Shown: piece by piece, positions 15,864-22,935 of the stretch
Position numbering within the stretch: the first letter of the stretch is position 1
How the letters are laid out: each line of letters begins with the position of its first letter
Source: JACQGD01 sp045628725
GTDB lineage: Bacteria > Patescibacteriota > Saccharimonadia > Saccharimonadales > Saccharimonadaceae
Direction: 5' to 3'
NCBI GenBank assembly: GCA_045628725.1
Contig: JAZQPT010000035.1
Coordinates: 21,739-85,738 of the forward strand
DNA length: 64,000 nucleotides
The notes under the pieces: model-generated
The model's input: only the letters and a program-made list of their open reading frames with translations
Told to the model about the DNA's origin: nothing
Databases searched by the model: none
Position numbers and translations under genes: made by a program

Positions 15864-15953
15864 TGGCGGAGAGAGAGAGATTCGAACTCTCGGAACCGTT
15901 GCCGGCTCGACGGTTTTCAAGACCGTTCCCTTCAACCACTCGGGCACCTCTCC
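15864..15953 (-). tRNA. tRNA-Ser (TGA)
   Basis: 90 nt with encoded CCA, acceptor GGAGAGG with CTCTCTCC-type partner, long variable arm, anticodon stem ACGGT/ACCGT and loop CTTGAAA giving TGA, reading UCA and probably other UCN codons. Confidence 0.95.
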
Positions 15954-15994
15954 GTACTAGGTGGTCGATGACCATATTAACAGATTGAATGCAG

Positions 15995-16663
15995 TTAGTC
16001 GAGAGCTTGTCGACTAATCGTAGCAACCCAGACAGTTGACGCTCCGGCGGATTTGAGAACCTGAGCGGCATATTGCATCGTTGCACCGGTAGTAACAACG
16101 TCGTCGATAATCAGGTAGATGGCTTTGTCGTCCAGTTGACGACGACAGGCAAATGCTTGTTTTGCCTGTTTGTCACGTAATATGCGGTCTGCATCGCGCT
16201 GCATTGTGCGAGTACGCCTATAAAGTACGTTCTCGACACGCAGGCCACACTGCTTTGCCATATAGGCAGCAATAAGCGACATGTGGTCATAGCCACGCTG
16301 ACGAATATGCGCCGGTACAGTTGGGATAGGGACAATAACAACGTTATCGGTCATTTTAGGCAAACGGGCGGCAAGTAATTCGCCGAGCGGTCTATATGCT
16401 GCGCGCATGTTCATGAATTTATAATCACCAATCAGTCGCTGCAGAGTATCGTGCCGCTGTCCGACACACCAGGCTCGGTCGTACGAAACGCTACATGTAG
16501 CGCATATTCCCGTCACAGCCGCTAGACCCTCTCCGCAGGCAATACAGGCTGTAAAAGGCTCATCAGTGATGTCATATTTACAATTACCACACAACAGGGT
16601 ACCTATTTTATCACACCCACAACAGTGGTGAGGAGCCACTATTTGCAATAGGTCGTCAATCAT
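15995..16663 (-). CDS. comFC: ComFC-like phosphoribosyltransferase
   Basis: 222 residues. An N-terminal zinc-finger region has paired cysteines (CCGC, LCGNC, CIACGEG, CATC). The C-terminal type I phosphoribosyltransferase domain has the PRPP loop LIIDDVVTTGATM near 190-202. ComF proteins take part in DNA uptake during natural competence in other bacteria; they work in the cytoplasm with single-stranded DNA entry. Saccharibacteria commonly have competence genes, but none adjoins this one. Length and layout match the family. It is divergent from the hsp20 gene. Confidence 0.88.
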   Translation of the reverse strand: MIDDLLQIVAPHHCCGCDKIGTLLCGNCKYDITDEPFTACIACGEGLAAVTGICATCSVSYDRAWCVGQRHDTLQRLIGDYKFMNMRAAYRPLGELLAARLPKMTDNVVIVPIPTVPAHIRQRGYDHMSLIAAYMAKQCGLRVENVLYRRTRTMQRDADRILRDKQAKQAFACRRQLDDKAIYLIIDDVVTTGATMQYAAQVLKSAGASTVWVATISRQALD

Positions 16664-16694
16664 TGTGTTTTTTACGTTTAGACATACCGTTTAG

Positions 16695-16723
16695 TTGATT
16701 ATAACGCATATATTGGTTATACT
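16695..16723 (+). promoter_or_regulatory. Sigma-70-type promoter for hsp20
   Basis: TTGATT (16695-16700), 17-base spacer, TATACT (16718-16723). No CIRCE-type inverted repeat is seen. Confidence 0.75.
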
Positions 16724-16770
16724 GTAGAAGACTATTTGTCAAGTGAGCCTAGAGAAAAGTGGAGGATACA

Positions 16771-17232
16771 ATGGCCCGTAAGCAAAACGATGATCTATTG
16801 ATCGAAGATGAGCTCGCCGCAGCATTTCTGAATGACGACGAGTTGTCACAAACACCAGCCGTACAGGCAGCTATTAGTGATGATACTGATCCAGCTGAAG
16901 ACGACTTTCCAGGTCAATTAGCTGTTGATGTGTATGAAACTGAAGAGAAACTAATTGTTAAAGCGCGCACAGCGGGCGTTAACAAGGAAGATCTTGATGT
17001 TAGTATCAGTGATGGTATTTTAACTATCAGCGGTACGCTAAGTAGCGGTGACGACTCTGCTGCAACTAACTGGCACATTCAGGAATGTTATTGGGGCGAA
17101 TTCAGCCGCACATTAGCATTGCCTGTTGCAGTTAAGGAAGATGAAGTTGAAGCAGTCCTAAAAGACGGTGTATTGACTATCGGATTCAGCAAAGTCAAAC
17201 AGGAACAAGCGAAGAAAATTCAAGTTCTCTAA
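16771..17232 (+). CDS. Hsp20 / alpha-crystallin small heat-shock protein
   Basis: 153 residues from ATG 16771, chosen because a GGAGG ribosome site lies 6 bases upstream and inside the longer GTG-initiated frame. Small heat-shock proteins are ATP-independent holdases in the cytoplasm. After an acidic N-terminal arm (LIEDELAAAFLNDDEL), the alpha-crystallin domain runs from about residue 50 to 140 with LAVDVYETEEKLIVKART, the loop SISDGILTISGT and the late VLKDGVLTIGFSKV motif. A single-gene transcript with its own promoter and terminator. Confidence 0.93.
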   Translation: MARKQNDDLLIEDELAAAFLNDDELSQTPAVQAAISDDTDPAEDDFPGQLAVDVYETEEKLIVKARTAGVNKEDLDVSISDGILTISGTLSSGDDSAATNWHIQECYWGEFSRTLALPVAVKEDEVEAVLKDGVLTIGFSKVKQEQAKKIQVL

Positions 17233-17257
17233 TAAGAGTTCTGTAGAATATGCGACT

Positions 17258-17286
17258 AAAAACACCCTGCACTGCGGGGTGTTTTT
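17258..17286 (+). terminator. Terminator of hsp20
   Basis: AAAAACACCC pairs with GGGTGTTTTT (17258-17267 with 17277-17286), ending in a T run. Confidence 0.85.
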
Positions 17287-17332
17287 AGTTCCATCAGTAA
17301 TTACGATGAACCGGAAGTACAGGTGGGAGTAG

Positions 17333-17367
17333 GTATAAAAAAATCACCCATGTTACTGGGTGATTTT
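17333..17367 (-). terminator. Terminator of the pilin array
   Basis: 11-bp perfect stem (17340-17350 with 17357-17367), 6-base loop, and a run of seven T on the minus strand. It ends the minus-strand VirB2-like genes. Confidence 0.9.
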
Positions 17368-17389
17368 AAAGAAAGTTTATTTGCTAACT

Positions 17390-17815
17390 TTAGCTTCCGC
17401 CGTTTGCAGCAAAGCTTGAGATAACGAAGTTGACCACTGCGTACGCAAGAATCGCTACGACAACACCCACAATTGCGTAGAGAATTGTATTTTTCGCATT
17501 CTGAACTGCTGTAGAGTCACCACCAGATACGACGTAACGGATACCACCGATGATTAACATGATAACGCTAATTGCACCAATAAGGAACAAGAGTACGTTT
17601 GTGATGGTACGGAAGATACCGCCTTGACCACCCTCACCGAAGAGAGATGACGCATCACCTTGTTGATCTTTACCTTGTGCTGAATTTGCACCGTCACTAA
17701 GACCTTTGTCGAAGGCTGCGTTTGCTGGAGCAGGCGAGAGTACAAGACTTGCACCGAGCACCATTACCGGTATGGCAAATGCTCCGAGGAGAAGTTGTTT
17801 AATATTTTTTTTCAT
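17390..17815 (-). CDS. VirB2-like pilin 7 of the array
   Basis: 141 residues. Signal peptide with cleavage after PAPANA (about residue 33), a Gly/Gln-rich linker, then two hydrophobic helices around the motif IIGGIRYVVSGGDSTAVQNAKNTILYAIVG, the layout of TrbC/VirB2 pilin subunits that form the T4SS pilus or line its channel. Last of seven tandem copies, and separated from the next by 68 bases holding its own promoter (17852-17880) and an AAAGGG ribosome site, so it can be made independently or in higher amount. Confidence 0.85.
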   Translation of the reverse strand: MKKNIKQLLLGAFAIPVMVLGASLVLSPAPANAAFDKGLSDGANSAQGKDQQGDASSLFGEGGQGGIFRTITNVLLFLIGAISVIMLIIGGIRYVVSGGDSTAVQNAKNTILYAIVGVVVAILAYAVVNFVISSFAANGGS

Positions 17816-17851
17816 TATTTAGTCCCTTTCATTGGAATTATCCTACTAACG

Positions 17852-17880
17852 TTTATACCAGATAATGCCCAATTTGTTAA
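17852..17880 (-). promoter_or_regulatory. Internal promoter for the last pilin gene
   Basis: Minus strand TTAACA (17875-17880), 17-base spacer, TATAAA (17852-17857). Confidence 0.65.
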
Positions 17881-17883
17881 TAT

Positions 17884-18267
17884 CTATTCTGTAAATGCAT
17901 CAAGAACGAAGCTGACGATTGCATATGCTAGTATAGCAACAATCAGTCCAACCACTGCATATAGAATTGTGTCTTTTGCCGCTTTTGTTGAACTTGCATC
18001 GCCGTTACTGGTTGCGTAACGGATGCCACCGATGATAATCATGATCACCGCTATCGCACCGAGTATGAACAAAAGCACATTCGTGATTGTTTTGATGTTC
18101 CTTTGAAGCGCGTCAGGGTCTGTTTTTGTATCTGTTTCGGTAAGGCCGCTTTTAATGCTGTCAGTCGGACTCGCCGCAAATGCCACGTTCGAGGCAAATA
18201 CAGGCACAGCGACAGATACGCCCACAACTGCAATCAGAGCAGCAAATAGTAGTTTAATCTTATTCAT
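17884..18267 (-). CDS. VirB2-like pilin 6 of the array
   Basis: 127 residues. Signal peptide ending near VAFAA, a short polar linker with SGLTETDTKTDPD, then the two-helix pilin core with IIIGGIRYATSNGDASSTKAAKDTILYAVVG. AAGGAG ribosome site 5 bases before ATG. Core residues between the helices are nearly the same as in pilins 4, 5 and 7, so these four are close paralogs. Confidence 0.83.
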   Translation of the reverse strand: MNKIKLLFAALIAVVGVSVAVPVFASNVAFAASPTDSIKSGLTETDTKTDPDALQRNIKTITNVLLFILGAIAVIMIIIGGIRYATSNGDASSTKAAKDTILYAVVGLIVAILAYAIVSFVLDAFTE

Positions 18268-18283
18268 AGGTTCTCCTTATTTC

Positions 18284-18712
18284 TTAAAACGCCTCAACGA
18301 CGAAGTTTACAATTGCATATGCTAGTATGGCCACTACTAGTCCGACGACGGCATACAGGACACCATCTTTAGCGGATTTGACGCCGCTCGCATCACCATT
18401 ACTTGTTGTGTAGCGAATACCGTTAATTATGATAACAATAACGGCAATGATACCCACAAGGTAGAGTAGTAGGTTGATAACATTTTTTATGATGTCAGGT
18501 GCGCTATCCTGCGTGGTTGCGCCACACAAAGAACTTGAGCTTCCGCCTGCCGCTGGTGCAGGGGCAGCAGGGGCGTTCGCACCACCGGCCGAGCCACCAC
18601 AAGAGCCACTAAAGACATCGATAGCCTGCGCCGATGAAGGAACGATACTCGCACCAACAATACCGGCGAATAGGGCAATGACTATGACTGATAATTTAAA
18701 AGTTTGTTTCAT
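18284..18712 (-). CDS. VirB2-like pilin 5 of the array
   Basis: 142 residues from ATG 18712, chosen because AAGGAG lies 8 bases upstream and is inside the longer frame from 18733. Signal peptide ending at AQA, a Gly/Ala/Pro-rich linker with three cysteines (SGSCGGSAGG... and SSSLCGATT), then the pilin core with IIINGIRYTTSNGDASGVKSAKDGVLYAVVG. The cysteines in the exported linker set it apart from pilins 6 and 7. Confidence 0.82.
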   Translation of the reverse strand: MKQTFKLSVIVIALFAGIVGASIVPSSAQAIDVFSGSCGGSAGGANAPAAPAPAAGGSSSSLCGATTQDSAPDIIKNVINLLLYLVGIIAVIVIIINGIRYTTSNGDASGVKSAKDGVLYAVVGLVVAILAYAIVNFVVEAF

Positions 18713-18732
18713 GTTTTTTCTCCTTTTTAACA

Positions 18733-19014
18733 CTAAGCGACTCTATCTATAACAAATCCAGTTATCGCAGTGGCCATGATGACGACAACAAGTCCAATCA
18801 CGGCGTACAATATAGTGTCTTTAGCGGATTTGACACCACTTGCATCACCATTACTAGCTACGTAGCGAATACCTCCGATGATAATGACGAGGACTGCGAC
18901 AATGCCTGCCCAAAAATAGACAGTCATTAATATTCCTTCTATTTGACCGCTCCCGACCGACTCTGGAGCGCCGGCAAGATTTAGCTCTTCTTTGGTGATT
19001 TTGATTTCATTCAT
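18733..19014 (-). CDS. VirB2-like pilin 4, without signal peptide
   Basis: 93 residues, the shortest of the array. It begins with a polar, acidic segment (MNEIKITKEELNLAGAPES) and has no cleavable signal; the two-helix core with IIIGGIRYVASNGDASGVKSAKDTILYAVIG is intact and almost identical to pilin 5 between the helices. It lies 3 bases after the stop of pilin 3. It may insert by a different route or act as a base or adaptor subunit. Confidence 0.78.
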   Translation of the reverse strand: MNEIKITKEELNLAGAPESVGSGQIEGILMTVYFWAGIVAVLVIIIGGIRYVASNGDASGVKSAKDTILYAVIGLVVVIMATAITGFVIDRVA

Positions 19015-19017
19015 GGT

Positions 19018-19467
19018 TTAAATTGTCTCCGCAATTACTCTGACGATAGCAACCGCCATAATTGACAGCACTAGTCCAATAATAGCATTAAGTATCGTTT
19101 TCTTGGCTGCGCCCGTTCCACTCGCACTGTCACCAGAGATCATATATTTAAAACCACCGTAGATAATGAAGGCGAGGGATACATATCCGACGACAGTCAA
19201 AAGGATCGTAACGATGTTGATGGCAATCTTTGTTGCAAATGTGGCGATGCCTGTTTTGTCACCTGCTAATCGACCATCGATGTTAGCCGGTGATTGAATT
19301 TTGTCACCATTACATAGTCCGTCATACCAGCGTGGAAATATCGATGTTTGACCAGCACATGGACCAGCGTGGGCGGGTGAAGGATTAGCAACGATTAACC
19401 CCGCCGATCCTATCAAAAAACTAGCCATCATAACTATAATTACACTGAACTGTCGTAGTATTTTCAT
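19018..19467 (-). CDS. VirB2-like pilin 3 of the array
   Basis: 149 residues. Signal peptide ending at PAHA, exported linker with two cysteines (GPCAGQTSIFPRWYDGLCNGD), then a diverged core with YGGFKYMISGDSASGTGAAKKTILNAIIG. Its ATG overlaps the stop of pilin 2 by 4 bases (ATGA) and its AGGAGG ribosome site lies within the pilin 2 coding end. Confidence 0.8.
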   Translation of the reverse strand: MKILRQFSVIIVMMASFLIGSAGLIVANPSPAHAGPCAGQTSIFPRWYDGLCNGDKIQSPANIDGRLAGDKTGIATFATKIAINIVTILLTVVGYVSLAFIIYGGFKYMISGDSASGTGAAKKTILNAIIGLVLSIMAVAIVRVIAETI

Positions 19468-20027
19468 CCAATAACTCCTCCTGGTATTAACCAGTTGATG
19501 ATTGCAACAGTAAATCCGTACATAACAAGTCCGATGACTATATTACGGATAATACTTACCGCATCTTGTACCTGACTTTGATTATCTCTTGCGCTCGAAT
19601 ACAAAATTGCTGCATATGCAATGCCACCAACAGCAATGACGCCGATGAGTACCGTCACTATCATAATAGCGGTCTTAATAAGACTTGCGATTGCTCCAAT
19701 GCCAGCATCTTCGTCACAGGTAAGAATCTCGGTTTTTGCACCGCCACATTCACCAGAGCCGGCAGTAGTACTTGTACCGCCACCTGATTTAGCTCGTTCG
19801 TCAGTCAGTTGCTGAGCACCCTTGCCACAGGCGATTTTTTGCGCTTGAACAGTAAATGTATTGCAGTTTGTCTCTGCATATCCTTGTTCACATGCTGTTT
19901 TTACTTCACCTGTATACTGCAAATCTTCACACGTTTTAACAGCGGCAGACGCCGGGCTCGTAAAAGAGAGTACAGATAGAGTGAGAGCAAACAGCAGGCT
20001 AATCGTATATATGATTGTTTTTTGCAT
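19464..20027 (-). CDS. VirB2-like pilin 2 with Cys-rich exported domain
   Basis: 187 residues from ATG 20027; the longer frame from 20057 lies inside the previous gene. Signal peptide ending at ASA, then a cysteine module (C-x-D-L-Q-Y...AC-x-x-G...NC...AC-x-x-G) shared with pilin 1, a VirB6-like protein and the esterase of this locus, then a two-helix core of a different type (AVGGIAYAAILYSSARDNQSQVQDA) ending in WLIPGGVIG. Its ATG overlaps the upstream stop (TAATG). Confidence 0.75.
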   Translation of the reverse strand: MQKTIIYTISLLFALTLSVLSFTSPASAAVKTCEDLQYTGEVKTACEQGYAETNCNTFTVQAQKIACGKGAQQLTDERAKSGGGTSTTAGSGECGGAKTEILTCDEDAGIGAIASLIKTAIMIVTVLIGVIAVGGIAYAAILYSSARDNQSQVQDAVSIIRNIVIGLVMYGFTVAIINWLIPGGVIG

Positions 20028-20767
20028 TATCCAATAACTCCTCCTGGTATTAACCAATTAATGATAGCGACCATCAGCCCGTATAGCAGAAGTCCGATCG
20101 CGACATCTCGTATGATACCTTTCGCCTTGGTGGTCTGTCCAGCGTTGTCTTCTGCGCTAGCATAGAGAATCGCACCGTAAGTAATGCCACCAACTGCAAC
20201 GATGCCGATGAGAATAGTTAAAATAAATATAGCCGTTTTAAGGACGTTGGCCATCGCAGAAACGCCTTCACCTTCGCAGGTGATTATGTTCGTTCGTGCT
20301 TCTCCGCAAACGCCCGCATCACCAGAGTCACGTTCGTTAAAATATCCATCTAAACTATCTGCCTGAATATTTCTGGCTTTTGCGCTACATTCACGAAGGG
20401 CTGAATTACTACTAGCGGCTTGATCGAAACATTTCTGCACGTCCCAGTAGCAGTCTAACTCTTGGTCGGTTTTTGCCGTGTTTACAGCGCCTGGCTGATC
20501 ACACATCCCAGAAGCTGCTCCGCTTTGACACGCCCGAGCATCTGGCGTGTTAGCTTCGAGCTGTGCACAGGTGTCACCGCTCGCTCCATCTTTACATAGA
20601 TCAACTTGCGCCCCAGTAAACTGATCTTCACAAAACTGCACAGATCTTTCCGTAGGAGCGGCATTAGCGCTTGGTGCCGCGATTAAGCTTGTCGCGAACA
20701 CAAGGAGGGCAATAACGGTGGTTACTACGCCCGCTTTGCCAATTATCTTTTTTATGTATTTTTTCAA
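20027..20767 (-). CDS. VirB2-like pilin 1 with long Cys-rich exported domain
   Basis: 246 residues from TTG 20767, with AGGAA about 9 bases upstream. First gene of the minus-strand array. Signal peptide ending at SANA (about residue 36), then about 130 exported residues with some twelve cysteines, and a two-helix core (AVGGITYGAILYASAEDNAGQTTKAKG) ending in the same WLIPGGVIG as pilin 2. Far longer than usual VirB2 pilins, so it may be a tip or specialised subunit rather than a bulk pilin. Confidence 0.72.
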   Translation of the reverse strand: MKKYIKKIIGKAGVVTTVIALLVFATSLIAAPSANAAPTERSVQFCEDQFTGAQVDLCKDGASGDTCAQLEANTPDARACQSGAASGMCDQPGAVNTAKTDQELDCYWDVQKCFDQAASSNSALRECSAKARNIQADSLDGYFNERDSGDAGVCGEARTNIITCEGEGVSAMANVLKTAIFILTILIGIVAVGGITYGAILYASAEDNAGQTTKAKGIIRDVAIGLLLYGLMVAIINWLIPGGVIG

Positions 20768-20861
20768 GTGTTAATTCCTGTGTATTTTATGTTCTTAGGA
20801 TACTATATTTAAAATACACGACCCCGATTGCAAACACAAGCGACAGGAACCAAACTAATCA

Positions 20862-20890
20862 TTGACAGCATAAGAGGTATGAACGATACT
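20862..20890 (+). promoter_or_regulatory. Promoter of the plus-strand T4SS series
   Basis: TTGACA (20862-20867), 17-base spacer, GATACT (20885-20890), 11 bases before the ATG of the first VirB6-like gene. The predicted leader is only a few bases. Confidence 0.65.
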
Positions 20891-20901
20891 TTAGTATAGT
20901 T

Positions 20902-22935
20902 ATGGTAAAAAACTGGCCATCGTATCTAGGTAGATATTTTCGCGTTCACACACGTAGTATTTTTGTCGCTATAGCGATAGTGGTCGGTAGCCTCGGATTG
21001 GCGGCTATTCCGGTACAAGATACATTTGCCGCGCCGCCAGAAGTATATGGAAACAATTCTGCATCATGTCAGATTGCGACAATCGGATGGGTAGTCTGTC
21101 CGGTTATGCGATCTGTTGCGACGCTTGCTGACTTTGGGTTTGCGTTTATTAACCAGAATTTCCTTAGAATCGAATACGGTATTTCAAATACCAATAGTGG
21201 CGTCTTCAAAGCATGGGAACTTATGCGCAACATTGCCAATGCGCTGTTTGTATTAGCGTTCATGGCTATTATCTATGCCCAGATAACTGGCAAGAGCGCC
21301 GGTGGATACAGTATTAAACGGATGCTGCCACGCTTAGTAATAGGCGCCATCTTGGTTAATATATCTTATTATGTATGCGTTATTGGGATTGAGGCATCGA
21401 ATATCGTTGGAACGTCAGTTCTGGCGCTTATGCAGGGAGTGGCCGACCCAATTGGCCCATCGGCGATGCCACTGAACAACGCAGAGACTGGATTTGATAA
21501 CTATCGACTGTCCGACATTACCAGTGCCATCCTTGGAAAACCAGGGTATGTATGGATTTTACTCGCTCCGGTAGCGGCAGTTACTATTAGCATCGCGCTT
21601 GTTTGTGCGGTTGCATTAGTGCTGCTTATTATGCGTAAAGTAGTTATTGCAATGCTGCTGCTTGTTTCGCCGTTGATGTTTGTCGCCTATTTGCTGCCAA
21701 ATACTGAAAAATATTTCCAGCAGTGGCTACGACTCTTTTTCCAATTGTTATTACTATTCCCAGTTATCGCGTTCCTTTTAGGGGCAGGGCAGATTGTCAG
21801 TGCCACTATTATGAACGTGGGTTCTGATGACAGTAACTACCGCGTTATGAACGACGACTACCTGCCAAAAGCTGGTACGGGCGGTTCTGGTAGTGCAACA
21901 ACCGATTTAGCTGCAGCAGGTGCCGCGGTACTGCCACTGCTTGGCACATGGTTCTTGTTGAAGTCATTGTCGTCAGTCGTTACGAATGCAGGATCAAAAG
22001 TCGCTGGTAATATTGGGCGTGGACGATCAAAGACAGAAGAGGACAAACTCAAAGCCAAGATGAACGGCACAGCCAAACAATCCGTTGCAGGAAGTGGACT
22101 ACCGACATATGATCGAAAGCCTGCGTTTAGCCGGTTGCGTCGTCGACGAGGCGCCGCAACATTAGCTGACCTGCCGTCAAAGACAAGCGGCAACAAAACT
22201 AGTAGTAGTGGTAGTAGTAGTGCTGGCAAAGCAGGGTCTGTACCGACAGCAAGTAGCAGCAGTAACATGCCATCAGTACTAGACAGGGCAGCTGGAAATA
22301 CTAATAGTACCAACGGGCTACCGATTAATCCAACCAGCGAAGATGCGCCAATAACAGATGAAGTGACTGCAACTGGAGCATCTGCGGCGGCTGCAGCAAC
22401 TCAGGCGAATCTACAGGCAAGTCTTACTGCAGCGAATGACAAGAAAGACAGTAAAACAGCAAAAGATATATTCAATAACCTGAATAAATCACAGGATATG
22501 AATGGCAAAAAACCTCTAGGTGGAAATAGCGGCGGGAACGCGAGTACCGGACAGGGTCAACCTGGGTCAACCACATCACAGCCAATGGCACCGTCGAATA
22601 ATTTCGCTAGCACGCCATCTGCCGCATCTCCTATGATACAGGCGTCTTCCTCAGCCCCTCAGATACAGCAGATCATTGCCGCGCCTACCGCTGCTGTCGA
22701 CGCGTCCGCCTTTATAAATAGAGATAGGGCAGGTGCCGCTAACGTCACGGCGATCAATCCAGCCATGCCACAGCCACCATCAAGTGATGTCGAAAAGAAA
22801 GCAACGGCGCGTGCGCAAAAATACATATTCGATTCACAAGACAACCCTGGCCAATCTTCGGATAGGATTGATGAACTAAAAGAACAAGCAAAGAAGCTTG
22901 AAGAAACCAAACAGGACAACAAGGATGAGCGTTAA
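20902..22935 (+). CDS. VirB6/TrbL-like T4SS channel protein A
   Basis: 677 residues. A signal-anchor segment (about 18-45), a conserved exported loop with two cysteines (IATIGWVVCPVMRSVATLAD), then five or six transmembrane helices to about residue 360, including the conserved ISYYVCVIG and LLVSPLMFVAYLLPNTEKYF segments. A long hydrophilic Ser/Ala/Gln-rich cytoplasmic tail follows (about 370-677), ending in a coiled-coil-like DELKEQAKKLEETKQDNKDER. VirB6-type proteins form the inner-membrane channel. The same layout recurs in the protein at 29199. Stop and next start overlap (TAATG). Confidence 0.82.
   Translation: MVKNWPSYLGRYFRVHTRSIFVAIAIVVGSLGLAAIPVQDTFAAPPEVYGNNSASCQIATIGWVVCPVMRSVATLADFGFAFINQNFLRIEYGISNTNSGVFKAWELMRNIANALFVLAFMAIIYAQITGKSAGGYSIKRMLPRLVIGAILVNISYYVCVIGIEASNIVGTSVLALMQGVADPIGPSAMPLNNAETGFDNYRLSDITSAILGKPGYVWILLAPVAAVTISIALVCAVALVLLIMRKVVIAMLLLVSPLMFVAYLLPNTEKYFQQWLRLFFQLLLLFPVIAFLLGAGQIVSATIMNVGSDDSNYRVMNDDYLPKAGTGGSGSATTDLAAAGAAVLPLLGTWFLLKSLSSVVTNAGSKVAGNIGRGRSKTEEDKLKAKMNGTAKQSVAGSGLPTYDRKPAFSRLRRRRGAATLADLPSKTSGNKTSSSGSSSAGKAGSVPTASSSSNMPSVLDRAAGNTNSTNGLPINPTSEDAPITDEVTATGASAAAAATQANLQASLTAANDKKDSKTAKDIFNNLNKSQDMNGKKPLGGNSGGNASTGQGQPGSTTSQPMAPSNNFASTPSAASPMIQASSSAPQIQQIIAAPTAAVDASAFINRDRAGAANVTAINPAMPQPPSSDVEKKATARAQKYIFDSQDNPGQSSDRIDELKEQAKKLEETKQDNKDER

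Noticed and set aside
22196..22232. Short AGT-rich tandem repeat
   Set aside because: It is a serine-rich low-complexity stretch inside the VirB6-like coding tail, not a CRISPR or regulatory repeat.
21858..22313. Long open minus-strand frame opposite the VirB6-like gene
   Set aside because: It mirrors the Ser/Ala codons of the real gene, has no ribosome site and a hydrophobic low-complexity product.
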